Shown here: piece after piece, positions 18,422 through 27,192 of the stretch | Numbering within the stretch: the stretch's first letter is position 1 | How the letters are laid out: the number at the start of each line of letters is the position of its first letter | Source: Bradyrhizobium diazoefficiens | GTDB lineage: Bacteria; Pseudomonadota; Alphaproteobacteria; Rhizobiales; Xanthobacteraceae | DNA length: 64,000 nt | Assembly (NCBI RefSeq): GCF_016599855.1 | Contig: NZ_CP067041.1 | Coordinates: 1,054,001 to 1,118,000, forward strand | Direction: 5' to 3' | Translations under genes and position numbers: made by a program | The notes under the pieces: generated by a model | Told to the model about the DNA's origin: nothing | Database searches by the model: none | What the model saw: only the letters and a program-made list of their open reading frames with translations

Positions 18422-19690
18422 TTATTTTCCCCGCAACTTCTCAATCAGCGGTGAAAGCAAGGACGACTTTTGTTTCTTCGTCTCGCTGCGGCCGGTCAGG
18501 CGCTGGGCGATCTGGAGGAACATTTCGATCGACTTGTGGTTGGCGGAGATCTCCGCGATCATCTGGCCGTTGTTGGCGGCCGCGCCGAAGATTTGCGGCT
18601 CGAACGGGATCGAAACCACCGGCTGGCTCTCGATCGCCTTGGCGAATTCGGTGGCGGCGATCTCCGGCCGCTTGGGAACGCCGACCTGGTTCAGGCAGTA
18701 CAGCGGCGGGCGGTCGTTGGGGCGCGCGGCCTTCAGCAGGTCGAACAGGTTCTTGGTGTTGCGCAGATTGGCCAGATCAGGCGCCGCCACGATCAAAATG
18801 TCGTCGGCGCCGATCAAGGCGCGCTTGGTCCAGCCCGACCATTGGTGCGGGACGTCGAGCACAATGCAGGGCATGGTCGCGCGCAACGTATCGAACACCG
18901 CATCGAAAGCGTCGGTGCCGAAATCGTAGACCCGGTCGAGCGTCGCCGGTGCGGCCAGCAGGCTCAGATGGTCGGTGCATTTCGACAGCAGGCGGTCGAT
19001 GAAGGCAGTATCGACGCGATCGGGCGAGAACACGGCGTCCGCGATGCCCTGCGGCGGATCCTGGTTGTAGTCGAGCCCGGCGGTGCCGAACGCAAGGTCG
19101 AGATCCGCGACCACGGCGTCCATCGCGAGGTCCCGCGCGATCGCCCAGGCGACGTTATGGGAGACAGTGGAGGCGCCGACGCCGCCCTTGGCGCCGACCA
19201 CGGCGATGATGCGGCCGACCGCCTTGGCTTCGGGCGCCGAGAACAGGTTGCAGATCGAGCGCACGACGTCGATCGCACCAACCGGCGCGAGCACATAGTC
19301 GCTGACGCCGCGCCGCACCAGTTCGCGATAGAGCATGACGTCGTTGATGCGGCCGATCACAACCACGCGGGTGCCGGCGTCACAGACGGTGGCGAGCTGG
19401 TCGAGCCCGGCCAACAGGTCATTGCGCGCGTCGCTCTCGAGCACGATCACGTTCGGCGTGGGCGCCGACCGATAGGCCTCGATTGCAGCCGCCATGCCGC
19501 CCATCTGGATCTTCAGATGGGCCTTGCCGAGGCGGCGATCCTCGCCGGCCGATTGCACGGCGGCGGCGGTCTCGACGGTCTCGCAGAAGGCCTGGACCGA
19601 GACACGCGGCGCGGGCGCAATATGCTCCTCGACCGGCGGGGGCAGTGCCTCCGGCTGCTCTTCCTGAGTCTGGCGCGCGTAGCTGATCAT
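18422..19690 (-). CDS. cpaE: Pilus assembly protein CpaE (TadZ), ParA/MinD-like ATPase
   Basis: A 422-residue protein with an N-terminal receiver-like domain (about residues 60-155) and a C-terminal MinD-type ATPase domain. The deviant Walker A is seen as VGAKGGVGASTVSHNVAWA near residue 170, and a switch region as VVADLDLAFGTAGLDYNQ. CpaE/TadZ places the pilus machine at its site in the cell, often the pole. The start overlaps the cpaD stop by 4 bases. Confidence 0.92.
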   Translation of the reverse strand: MISYARQTQEEQPEALPPPVEEHIAPAPRVSVQAFCETVETAAAVQSAGEDRRLGKAHLKIQMGGMAAAIEAYRSAPTPNVIVLESDARNDLLAGLDQLATVCDAGTRVVVIGRINDVMLYRELVRRGVSDYVLAPVGAIDVVRSICNLFSAPEAKAVGRIIAVVGAKGGVGASTVSHNVAWAIARDLAMDAVVADLDLAFGTAGLDYNQDPPQGIADAVFSPDRVDTAFIDRLLSKCTDHLSLLAAPATLDRVYDFGTDAFDAVFDTLRATMPCIVLDVPHQWSGWTKRALIGADDILIVAAPDLANLRNTKNLFDLLKAARPNDRPPLYCLNQVGVPKRPEIAATEFAKAIESQPVVSIPFEPQIFGAAANNGQMIAEISANHKSIEMFLQIAQRLTGRSETKKQKSSLLSPLIEKLRGK

Positions 19691-20421
19691 TTGCCGGTGT
19701 CGCTGAGTTTGGCCTTGTCGGCCTCGGGATAGCTGGTCGTCGTCGCAGTCCCCTTGCGATATTTCTCGAACGCGGTGATGCGCCGCGCCGTGTAGGCCGG
19801 AGTCTCAGGCCGCGGCTGCTCGAGGTCCGACGGATTGTCGATCATTGCCGCCATGTTGCGCTGATAGGCGCAGCCGTAATTGTAATAATCCTTGTTCTCG
19901 AACCAGCTCTTGTTCTTCATCGAAGGGCCAAGGTCCTCCGGCCACAGGCCGCAGGGACCCGCGACCGCTGCGATCCTGGAATAGGTCAGCCGGATCGGCG
20001 GCAGGAAGCGCTTGTCGTCCGGCTGGTAGGGGCGGGCGATGATGCCGCGCGGGGGAATGCCTGCCGCCGCCAGCATCGCTTGAATCTCGTGCATCGATTC
20101 CGCGACCGGGCGGGCATTGGGTGTACCGGACGGCACGTCGATATGGATGGCGCCGGTGCCCTCGTGCAGCCAGGTCGACGCCAGGCCCATCACGTCGGCG
20201 CGCTGGGCTGCGGTCAAGCCGCCGCGGGCGTGGCCGACGAACACGACGATCGAGCGGTTCTGCTCCTCGATCGCGATCGGATGACGCTGCTTGTAATCGT
20301 CGGGAATGGAAGCGGTGGTCACCTCGTCGTGCTGGCAGCCACCGAGGGCGAGCGCCATGCCGACGAGCGCGCCACCGAAGCCGATGGCGCGTTTGCGAAT
20401 CTGGGGTGGTCTTGTGGTCAT
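19687..20421 (-). CDS. cpaD: Pilus assembly lipoprotein CpaD
   Basis: A 244-residue protein of the CpaD family. The N-terminus (RAIGFGGALVGMALALGGCQ) is a lipoprotein signal with Cys near residue 29. Family features are the block NRSIVVFVGHARGGLTAAQR and a Trp/Tyr-rich end (KSWFENKDYYNYGCAYQRNM). It is expected at the outer membrane next to the secretin. It overlaps cpaE by 4 bases and starts about 20 bases after cpaC. Confidence 0.88.
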   Translation of the reverse strand: MTTRPPQIRKRAIGFGGALVGMALALGGCQHDEVTTASIPDDYKQRHPIAIEEQNRSIVVFVGHARGGLTAAQRADVMGLASTWLHEGTGAIHIDVPSGTPNARPVAESMHEIQAMLAAAGIPPRGIIARPYQPDDKRFLPPIRLTYSRIAAVAGPCGLWPEDLGPSMKNKSWFENKDYYNYGCAYQRNMAAMIDNPSDLEQPRPETPAYTARRITAFEKYRKGTATTTSYPEADKAKLSDTGK

Positions 20422-20441
20422 AACGAAGTCCCCGTTCCGCT

Positions 20442-21917
20442 TCAGTCGGTGATGAAGCCGTAAGTGCCGCGGTAATTCCTGGCCGGTTCGGTCCGGCCGG
20501 GCACGCCGTAGATGCGGTTGATGTTGCCGATCAGCTCGGCCTGCGGATCCGCGGGCGCTGCGAAGCCGTCATCCGGCCGCGACAGGTCCTTCGGCGCCGC
20601 AGCGCGCACGACGTAGGGCGTCACGATCACCACGAGTTCGGTTGCGTTGTTGACGAAGTCGCGGCTGCGGAACAGCGTGCCGAGGATCGGGAGCTGCATC
20701 AGTCCCGGCAATCCGCTGACTGCCTGCTTGGTCTGCTGCTGGATCAGGCCGGCCATCGCCATCGCGCCGCCGGAGGGAATTTCCAGCGAGGTCTCGGCGC
20801 GGCGCGTCTTGATCGAGGGCACGGTCAGCGAGTTCACCGACGTCGAGGTCACGGCCTGCGACAGCGTGATCGCATTTTCGTTCGACAGTTCAGAGACCTC
20901 GGTCATCACGCGCAGACTGATCTTGCCTTCGCTCAGCACCACGGGAGTGAAGTTGAGCGAGATGCCGAACTTCTTGAAGCTGATCTGGGTAGTACAGACA
21001 TGCGTGGTCGGATCGCATGCATAGCCTGCCGGCACCGGAAATTCGCCGCCGGCGACGAAGGTCGCGGACTCGCCGGAGATCGCAGTCAGGTTGGGCTCGG
21101 CCAGCGTCCGGATCACACCAGCGGTCTCCATCGCGCGCAGGGTCGCCTGCACCGACGGCGTTGCGCCGAACCTCGTGGTCAGATTGTTGCCGTCCACGAG
21201 ATTGCGGCCGAGAGCTGTGAACGGGTTGGAATTGGTGAAGCTCACCACCGACGTGCCGTAGTTCAGATTCGCGGTAAGGTCGATGCCGAGCTGCTTGACG
21301 ATGGTGCGCGCAACCTCGGCGACTGTCACCTTCAGCATGACCTGGTCGCGACCGCGGACCACGATCGAGTTCACCACCTTGTCGGCGCCCCCGGCGAGGC
21401 GCGCGGCGAGATCGTTGGCCTGCTGCGCCTCCAACGGGTTCGCCGCCGTGCCGGTCAGGACGACGCCGTCGCCGAGCCCATCGATCTGGATGTCGGCATT
21501 GGGCAGGACCTGCTTCAGCGCGGCCCGCACGCCGTTGAGGTCGCGCTTGACTGCGATGTCATAGGCCGCGATCTGCTGGCCGGCGGAATCGAAGAAGACG
21601 ATATTGGTCTGGCCGACCGAGGCGCCGATGATGTAGGCCCGCTGCGCAGAGCGGACCACCGCATTGGCGATCTTGGGATCGGCGACCAGCACATCCTTGA
21701 TGTCGCGCGGCAGGTCGATCACGATCGACTTGCCAACGCCGAGCGAAAGGAAGCGCGCGTTCATCTGGCCGTCGGCGGCGACCGGCGCCGCGGGACGGTA
21801 GTCTGCAGCGATCACGGGCGTCAGCGCCGGATTGAGCGTCAGGGCGAGAGTGGCCGAGAGCGACAGGGCGCGAACCATCGCAGTCCGCATCGTCGCCACA
21901 TCTGCCCTGCATTTCAT
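20442..21917 (-). CDS. cpaC: Outer-membrane secretin CpaC (RcpA) of the Tad pilus
   Basis: A 491-residue secretin. After a signal peptide (VRALSLSATLALTLNPALTPVIAA, cut near residue 40) comes the pilus-assembly N-terminal domain (KSIVIDLPRDIKDVLVADPK), a BON-like region and the secretin core (about residues 245-460) with GGAMAMAGLIQQQTK and GLPGLMQLPILGTLFRSRDF. It forms the pore for the pilus. The ATG at 21917 has GAGG about 9 bases upstream; an ATG at 21932 overlaps the cpaB stop as ATGA and would add 5 residues. Confidence 0.93.
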   Translation of the reverse strand: MKCRADVATMRTAMVRALSLSATLALTLNPALTPVIAADYRPAAPVAADGQMNARFLSLGVGKSIVIDLPRDIKDVLVADPKIANAVVRSAQRAYIIGASVGQTNIVFFDSAGQQIAAYDIAVKRDLNGVRAALKQVLPNADIQIDGLGDGVVLTGTAANPLEAQQANDLAARLAGGADKVVNSIVVRGRDQVMLKVTVAEVARTIVKQLGIDLTANLNYGTSVVSFTNSNPFTALGRNLVDGNNLTTRFGATPSVQATLRAMETAGVIRTLAEPNLTAISGESATFVAGGEFPVPAGYACDPTTHVCTTQISFKKFGISLNFTPVVLSEGKISLRVMTEVSELSNENAITLSQAVTSTSVNSLTVPSIKTRRAETSLEIPSGGAMAMAGLIQQQTKQAVSGLPGLMQLPILGTLFRSRDFVNNATELVVIVTPYVVRAAAPKDLSRPDDGFAAPADPQAELIGNINRIYGVPGRTEPARNYRGTYGFITD

Positions 21918-21928
21918 GTCGCCTGTCC

Positions 21929-22726
21929 TCATTGTGCTTTCGCCGCCTGGCTTTGAACGCCGTAGCGAATGATCGAAACGCCGTCGCGCTTCTGCGCGGA
22001 GTCATCGAGCGTGATCTCGGTCGTCTTGGTGTCTGCAATGCTGCGCAGCGCCAGCGAGAGCGTTCCGGCCTGGCGGCCCGAAGACAGCACCTGGGTCTGT
22101 GCGGGATTGAGTTCCAAAGTCACGGTCTTGCCGATGACTGCGTTCTGGCCGTCCTTCTCTTTCGGCGCCTGATCGATCGCCAGCACGCGGACATTGGTCA
22201 GGAGGATCTCGGACTTGACGATATCCTGGGCGCCGGCGCTCTGGTCCGGGTTCTTGAGGCGGCGTGTGAGCAGCACGTCGACGCGGTCGTTCGGCAAGAT
22301 AAAGCCGCCGGCGCCGGTCTCCGGCGAGATTTCGGTGGAGATGGCGCGCATTCCGCTCGGCAGGATTGCGGCCATGAAGCCGGAACCGTCGGCCTTGACC
22401 AGCTTCTGGTCGCGGATCGGCTCACCCTGGATGAAAGGAGCGCGCGCAATCGAGCCCGTAACCTGGGTCGCGCCGTCGGGGCGCTCGCTGCGGCGAATGA
22501 AGGTGGAGCTGGCGGTCGCGGTCGGCCAGGTCTGCCACTGCACGTCCTCCGGCTTCACGGTCTGACCGAGGCCGATGTCGTTCTTGGCGACCAGTACGTC
22601 GGTGGTGGGAAGCTGCGCGACCGGAGCCGTTGGAGGCGGCGCAGAGTCCGAGCCGCTCGCCAGATACGCGGCGATGCCGCCGGCGCAGATGGCGACCGTC
22701 AGGACGACTATGCGTGCCCTATTCAT
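21929..22726 (-). CDS. cpaB: Flp pilus assembly protein CpaB (RcpC)
   Basis: A 265-residue protein with one N-terminal membrane segment (IVVLTVAICAGGIAAYLAS) followed by a SAF domain (TDVLVAKNDIGLGQTVKPED) and the RcpC/CpaB domain. The family block RAISTEISPETGAGGFILPN is clear, with DRVDVLLTRR after it. It is a periplasmic part that may link secretin and peptidoglycan. The ATG at 22726 is preferred over the in-frame GTG at 22735 because GGAAA lies about 9 bases upstream. Confidence 0.92.
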   Translation of the reverse strand: MNRARIVVLTVAICAGGIAAYLASGSDSAPPPTAPVAQLPTTDVLVAKNDIGLGQTVKPEDVQWQTWPTATASSTFIRRSERPDGATQVTGSIARAPFIQGEPIRDQKLVKADGSGFMAAILPSGMRAISTEISPETGAGGFILPNDRVDVLLTRRLKNPDQSAGAQDIVKSEILLTNVRVLAIDQAPKEKDGQNAVIGKTVTLELNPAQTQVLSSGRQAGTLSLALRSIADTKTTEITLDDSAQKRDGVSIIRYGVQSQAAKAQ

Positions 22727-22853
22727 ACGCTTCACTTTCCACAGAACGCCGCGACGCTGCCGCCGCCGTAATCGGCAGTTGACCAGCTATTCGTCAAAGC
22801 ATGGTTAATGAGGCGTATCTAAATCGCCTTAACGCCGGGTTTATCCAGTGCGT

Positions 22854-23378
22854 TCAGCGCAGTGCGAGGTGAGCGAGATCGATCGCCTTCACCCATTCGG
22901 TCTCCGGGTAGACCATCAATGCGCCGAGCGCGAGCGCGATGCCGTAGGGAATGCCGCTCTCCTTGGCGTGCAGCCGCGCGAGCCAGGTCTGGCCGGCAAG
23001 CCCGTAAGGCAATGGCCATTGCCGGAATTGGAGCAGGAGCAGCGTCAGCGCTCCGCCGAACAGCGAGGCATAGAGCAGGAAGTCCATCAATTGGGCGAAG
23101 CCGAACCAGAGCGCCACGGAAGCTGTGACCTTGGCGTCGCCGCCGCCCATCCAGCCCATTGCAAAGCAGGTGAAGGCCGCGATGAGGAGCAGCGCGCCGG
23201 CGCCGACATGACTCAGCAGCTCGTAAGGCGCCATGCCACCGGCAAAGGCGAGTACGAAGAAGCCTGCGACCAGCGCAAGCGACACGCGGTTCGAGATCGT
23301 CATGGTGAAGAGATCGCTGGCGGCTGCGAACGCCATCAGGGCCGGGAAGAGCAGAAGGCGCGCGAGGTCGAGGATCAT
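22854..23378 (-). CDS. cpaA: Prepilin peptidase CpaA (TadV), A24 family
   Basis: A 174-residue inner-membrane aspartic peptidase. The two catalytic Asp are in FAAASDLFTMTISN near residue 17 and in the GxGD-type motif MGGGDAKVTA near residue 75. There are about six hydrophobic segments and no N-methylation domain, as usual for TadV/CpaA. It processes the Flp prepilin and the TadE/TadF-like pseudopilins. The frame stays open upstream to 23639, but that extension is Arg-rich and overlaps another small frame; the ATG at 23378 matches the usual CpaA start. Confidence 0.9.
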   Translation of the reverse strand: MILDLARLLLFPALMAFAAASDLFTMTISNRVSLALVAGFFVLAFAGGMAPYELLSHVGAGALLLIAAFTCFAMGWMGGGDAKVTASVALWFGFAQLMDFLLYASLFGGALTLLLLQFRQWPLPYGLAGQTWLARLHAKESGIPYGIALALGALMVYPETEWVKAIDLAHLALR

Positions 23379-23502
23379 GGGCTGCGTCTTGAGGCCTGGG
23401 TCTATTGCCGGATCGGGGCGTCGGCGCATGCTAGCGGCCAGTGCTAAACAAACCGACAACGGCCGCCGTGGCCTCGGCACCGGCGCCCGAATCCCGGCGG
23501 CC

Positions 23503-23649
23503 TCACCACACGCTGGCGATACGCATCGCGAGCGTGACCATGGCGAGCAGCAGCGCAAGGCAGACCCAATAGGCCGACGCGTCGATGCGCGCCGTGTCCG
23601 CCTCGTTCGCCGCAACCGCGGCATCGGTTCTGTACTCACGCAACGTCAC
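23503..23649 (-). CDS. Small single-pass membrane protein, hypothetical
   Basis: A 48-residue open frame between pilA and cpaA on the same strand. It has a polar N-terminus with acidic and basic residues (LREYRTDAAVAANEADTAR) and one hydrophobic segment (AYWVCLALLLAMVTLAMRIA). Its third codon positions are strongly GC-rich, as in real genes here. Start choices are GTG at 23649 or GTG at 23661; neither has a strong ribosome site, which weakens the call. I do not recognise a family; its position suggests a link to the pilus. Confidence 0.42.
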   Translation of the reverse strand: MTLREYRTDAAVAANEADTARIDASAYWVCLALLLAMVTLAMRIASVW

Positions 23650-23667
23650 TGGAACTCGCACACTTCA

Positions 23668-23697
23668 GAAAAAACAAAGGCCCCGGAGGTCCGGGGC
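23668..23697 (-). terminator. Rho-independent terminator after pilA
   Basis: On the minus strand a GC-rich stem (23680-23686 pairing with 23691-23697, 4-base loop) is followed by a T-rich run (23668-23678). It lies 25 bases after the pilA stop. It would give a short, abundant pilA transcript and reduce read-through into cpaA and the rest of the operon. Confidence 0.85.
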
Positions 23698-23721
23698 TTT
23701 TGCCATCGTTTACCGGTCGGC

Positions 23722-23886
23722 TTACTTCAGCGAGGAGCTGATCGAGCCGAACTTGGTGTTCAGCGTGGAGCCGAGGTTGTTGACGACGGTGATGATAGCC
23801 AGCGCGATGCCGGCGGCGATCAGGCCGTATTCGATGGCGGTGGCGCCGGATTCATCCTTCGCGAAACGCGCAATCAGGTTCTTCAT
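23722..23886 (-). CDS. pilA: Flp/Fap-type major pilin
   Basis: A 54-residue type IVb prepilin. It has a short basic leader (MKNLIARFAKDESG) and then the conserved Flp start ATAIEYGLIAAGIALAII, with Glu at position 5 and Tyr at 6 of the mature protein. Cleavage should occur after Gly14 by CpaA. The rest (TVVNNLGSTLNTKFGSISSS) is the usual short soluble tail. It is followed by a strong terminator and lies first in the cpa/tad gene order. Confidence 0.93.
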   Translation of the reverse strand: MKNLIARFAKDESGATAIEYGLIAAGIALAIITVVNNLGSTLNTKFGSISSSLK

Positions 23887-24141
23887 GAACTAAACTCCAT
23901 CTGGGGTGAGGTCGCCTCGTTCGGCGCTGTCTTGACACGACGACCATGTGAGCCGAGCTCTTTCGGCGGGGTTAATTCGATCGGTCAAACGCGCGTCCCG
24001 GGCGATGCATTTGGCCAGAGTGAATTTCGCCTTAAGGCGACCGTTGCAATTCGGTCCAGTTCCGAACGTGGCGTCAACTTCATCCTCCCTTAAATTTCGC
24101 GGAGTAGGCGTAGACGAGATCAGCAGCCTGGAAGAGAAGCG

Positions 24142-24972
24142 ATGATGTCGAGCCTGCCCCTGCAAGTCGCCCTGATGCTGGGCGAGACCATCGAGAAGGT
24201 GATTCCCGTCACTTTCATGCTCGCTGTGGTGTTCACGGTGCTCGAGCATTTCTGGGCCTGCAATCCCGGTCCGTCGTGGTGGCGCAAGCGCGAGATCTTG
24301 ACCGACATCTGCTACTGGTTTTTCGTTCCGGTGTTCGCCCGCACCATGCGGATCGGCCTGTTGATCGTCACCGCCGGCGTCGTCTTCAACATTCACGACG
24401 CCGACGAGCTGATCGCCTTCTACGACAATGGCCACGGCCCGTTGTCGCAACTGCCGCTCTGGATGCAGGGCATGCTGTTCCTGGTCCTAGCCGACTTCAT
24501 GCTGTACTGGCTGCACCGGCTGTTTCACGGCGGCGAGTTCTGGAAATACCATGCGATCCATCACTCCTCGGAGGAGATCAGCTGGATTTCGGCGGCCCGC
24601 TTCCATCCGGTCAATCTGATGCTCGGCACCATCGGTGTCGATGTCGTGCTGCTGATGGCCGGCATTTCGCCGAACGTGATGATCTGGGTCGGCCCGTTCA
24701 CGACCTTCCATTCGGCCTTCGTGCACGCCAACCTGAACTGGACCTTCGGGCCGTTCAGGTTTGTGCTGGCGACGCCGGTATTCCACCGCTGGCACCACAC
24801 CTCGCTCGAAGAGGGCGGCGACACCAACTTCGCCGGTACCTTCCCGATCTGGGACGTACTGTTCGGGACCTTTCGTATGCCGAAAGGTGAGTTGCCGCAG
24901 GATTACGGCAAGGACGAAGCGACCATGCCGAAGGAGATCGCGGGCCAGCTGGCCTATCCGTTCCGGAACTAG
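24142..24972 (+). CDS. Sterol desaturase / fatty acid hydroxylase family protein
   Basis: A 276-residue membrane protein with the histidine clusters of the di-iron hydroxylase superfamily: HRLFH near residue 129, HAIHH near 138, and HRWHH near 215. Hydrophobic segments precede and separate these motifs. It would oxidise a lipid using O2 in the membrane; the substrate cannot be told. A GGAAGAG site lies about 6 bases before the tandem ATG ATG start. It sits between pilA and the CpaC-N gene, divergent from pilA, and may be unrelated to pili. Confidence 0.9.
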   Translation: MMSSLPLQVALMLGETIEKVIPVTFMLAVVFTVLEHFWACNPGPSWWRKREILTDICYWFFVPVFARTMRIGLLIVTAGVVFNIHDADELIAFYDNGHGPLSQLPLWMQGMLFLVLADFMLYWLHRLFHGGEFWKYHAIHHSSEEISWISAARFHPVNLMLGTIGVDVVLLMAGISPNVMIWVGPFTTFHSAFVHANLNWTFGPFRFVLATPVFHRWHHTSLEEGGDTNFAGTFPIWDVLFGTFRMPKGELPQDYGKDEATMPKEIAGQLAYPFRN

Positions 24973-25128
24973 GACTTCATCCGACGCGGATGGAAAAACG
25001 CCAGTCCGTTCAAACAATACCTGCCGAATTTGCGGAACGTTCACGAATTACAGGCAGGTTAACCGGGTCGGGCGCCGGCTCCGCTTCCTTATCGATTCTG
25101 CCGGTTTGTGACGTCCCGGGGTAAGAGT

Positions 25129-25629
25129 ATGCGTAAAGAGTTCCTGCGCCGTCATGCGCGCATCTGTCTCCTGGCTACGGTTGTTGTGCTGGCTTCGCCG
25201 GCCATTGGCCTGGCCGAGCCCACCGTCGATACCATCGCCGTCAATGTCGACCAGGCCAAGCTGGTGCGGCTGCCCGGCAAGGTGGCGACGATCGTGGTCG
25301 GTAATCCCCTGATCGCCGACGTCACGCTCCAGCCCGGCGGGATGATCGTCGTGACCGGCAAAGGCTACGGCGCCACCAACTTCATCGCGCTCGATCGCGG
25401 CGGCGAGATCCTGGTCGACCGGCAGATCCAGGTCGAAGGGCCGAGCGACCGGCTCGTCACCGTCTATCGCGGCGTCGAGCGGGAATCCTATAGCTGCATG
25501 CCGCTCTGCCAGCGCCGCGTCACGCTCGGCGATAGCGACAAGTACTTCAACACCACGATGAGCCAGGCTGGTACGCTGAACAGCAACGCCACCGGCGTCG
25601 CCGGTGCGACGGCCGCCAAGACGAACTAG
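25129..25629 (+). CDS. Stand-alone pilus assembly N-terminal domain protein (CpaC-N-like)
   Basis: A 166-residue exported protein with a signal peptide (CLLATVVVLASPAIGLAEP, cut near residue 30). Residues about 35-115 match the pilus/secretin N-terminal domain also found at the start of CpaC (compare KVATIVVGNPLIADVTLQPG with its CpaC counterpart). No secretin core follows. Two Cys near residue 124-128 (SCMPLCQR) could form a disulfide. It may help secretin assembly. The ATG at 25129 is chosen; a GTG at 25108 would add 7 residues. Confidence 0.8.
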   Translation: MRKEFLRRHARICLLATVVVLASPAIGLAEPTVDTIAVNVDQAKLVRLPGKVATIVVGNPLIADVTLQPGGMIVVTGKGYGATNFIALDRGGEILVDRQIQVEGPSDRLVTVYRGVERESYSCMPLCQRRVTLGDSDKYFNTTMSQAGTLNSNATGVAGATAAKTN

Positions 25630-25723
25630 CAGGACAAATCATCAAGAACGACTCACCGGTGGGACCTCAGGTCCCGCTCGGGCGCTGCCGTATGGCCTAT
25701 CCTGCGTCGGCGGGCCTGCGTGG

Positions 25724-25738
25724 TTAACTCGTTCTTAA
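25724..25738. promoter_or_regulatory. CtrA-type binding box (TTAA-N7-TTAA)
   Basis: TTAA at 25724-25727 and TTAA at 25735-25738 are separated by exactly 7 bases, matching the consensus for the alphaproteobacterial cell-cycle regulator CtrA. It lies about 100 bases before the tadE-like gene. CtrA controls pilA in Caulobacter, so control of pilus genes here is plausible. The match is by consensus only. Confidence 0.6.
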
Positions 25739-25838
25739 CGACTCGGCCCGGGCGGTGCGGATTGCCTGAAACACTTCAACAATCAGTTTCCGGTACTGAT
25801 CAGGGCAAATGATCGGCGCGGTTGGGGAATTTGACGCG

Positions 25839-26417
25839 ATGCCATCGCCTGCACCTTCGAGGTTCACGCTCCGGACTGCACTGCGCCGGTTTGGCAGCAA
25901 TCGCCGCGGATCCGCGGCGGTCGAGTTCGCGCTGGTCGCACCGATCTTCTTCGCCCTGCTGTTTGCCATCATCGAGACGGCGTTGATGTTCTTTGCTAGC
26001 CAGGTGCTCGAGACCATCACACAGAACTCAGCGCGCGTGGTGCTGACCGGCCAGGCGCAGTCCGGCTCGGTGACGAGCTGTGCAGTGAACTCGGTGAGTA
26101 CGCCGTGCACCCAGGCGACGTTCAAGACCTATGTTTGCAGCCAGATACCGGCGCTGTTCGACTGCAACAGTCTCGTTGTCGACGTCCAAAGCTACAGCTC
26201 TTTTAGCGCGATAAGCCTCGCCAACTTCAACGCGTGCAATTTCAACGTCACCAATATGGGGTACAACCCCGGGACTTCCGGACAGGTCGTCGTGGTGCGG
26301 CTCTACTACAAGTGGCCGCTCTTCGTGACTGGGCTTGGTTACAATCTGGCCTGCAGCAGCAGCAACAGCACGCGCCTTCTCGTTGCGACAGCGGCATTCC
26401 AGAACGAGCCCTACTAG
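25839..26417 (+). CDS. TadE/TadG-like pseudopilin
   Basis: A 192-residue protein with the TadE-like N-terminus NRRGSAAVEFALVAPIFFAL at about residues 21-40, a prepilin-type hydrophobic segment with Glu at position 5 after the likely cleavage Gly. The rest is a soluble, Ser/Thr/Asn-rich extracytoplasmic domain with six or more Cys. It should be processed by CpaA. GGGGAA lies about 10 bases before the ATG at 25839; an ATG at 25809 with AGGG close by is an alternative that adds 10 residues. Confidence 0.85.
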   Translation: MPSPAPSRFTLRTALRRFGSNRRGSAAVEFALVAPIFFALLFAIIETALMFFASQVLETITQNSARVVLTGQAQSGSVTSCAVNSVSTPCTQATFKTYVCSQIPALFDCNSLVVDVQSYSSFSAISLANFNACNFNVTNMGYNPGTSGQVVVVRLYYKWPLFVTGLGYNLACSSSNSTRLLVATAAFQNEPY

Positions 26418-26439
26418 TCGCATCGGATTGAGCAGAACC

Positions 26440-27063
26440 ATGCAGACCATTGTGAAAATCTTGCGAGCCGGCCGAATTTCTGCAAGCGAGTTTCTCGCCG
26501 ATAGCAGAGCGCTCGCGGCCACGGAATTTGCAGTGATCGTGCCGCTGATGCTGGTGATGTTCTTCGGTACAGTCGAGTTCTCGTCTGCGGTCGCGATCGA
26601 TCGCAAGGTTACGCTGATTGCGCGAACACTGTCCGATTTGACGTCGCAGTCCTCGGGAACGGTGACCGACACTAATCTCCAGAACACGTTCACGGCGAGC
26701 ATGTCGATCATTACGCCTTACGACGACACGCTCGTGAACGCCACGCTCGTTCAGATCTATATCGACGCGAACAGCGTTGCCAAGATTCAATGGAGCAAGT
26801 CGGCCATCATTTCGAGCGGAGCGACGCAGGCGACGCTGACGGCGCCGCCTCCATCGCTGTCGGCAGGTACCACGGTCACGTCGATGATTCCGTCGACGCT
26901 CCTGCTTCCGTCGACGTACCTCATCTTCAGCCAGGTGAGCTACGTGTACACACCTTCCGTCGGATACGTTCTGAAGACGGGTGTAACGCTGAGTGATGTT
27001 TCATACACGCGACCTCGCCAGGTCACCTGTATCGCTTACAAAAGCGTGCCGTCGTCTTGCTGA
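26440..27063 (+). CDS. TadE/TadG-like pilus assembly protein
   Basis: A 207-residue protein with a prepilin-like segment AATEFAVIVPLMLVMFFGTV at about residues 26-45 and a Ser/Thr-rich soluble domain. It follows the first TadE-like gene by 22 bases, so both should share a transcript. The two may be the minor pseudopilins TadE and TadF that the Tad system needs. A bidirectional terminator follows at 27193. Confidence 0.85.
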   Translation: MQTIVKILRAGRISASEFLADSRALAATEFAVIVPLMLVMFFGTVEFSSAVAIDRKVTLIARTLSDLTSQSSGTVTDTNLQNTFTASMSIITPYDDTLVNATLVQIYIDANSVAKIQWSKSAIISSGATQATLTAPPPSLSAGTTVTSMIPSTLLLPSTYLIFSQVSYVYTPSVGYVLKTGVTLSDVSYTRPRQVTCIAYKSVPSSC

Positions 27064-27192
27064 AATTGACTATGGCGGGGCGCGAGATGGCCTGCGCCGG
27101 GGAAGTGGACCGCAGTTGCCGCTTGTAACGGCGTTTCGGCGGCGCAACGTCCAGCCGCCTGCGTGATGCCAACACGACCCACAAACAAAAAA

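Noticed and set aside
16913..18454. 513-codon plus-strand frame opposite cpaF
   Set aside because: It is an antisense shadow of the ATPase gene, with low-complexity composition and no ribosome site.
22803..22836. Inverted sequence GTTAATGAGGCG / CGCCTTAAC between cpaA and cpaB as a terminator
   Set aside because: The arms are unequal and no T-run follows on the minus strand; the genes are likely co-transcribed.
25663..25680. GGGACC-TCA-GGTCCC stem after the CpaC-N gene as terminator
   Set aside because: The stem is short, the loop has 3 bases and there is no T-run after it.
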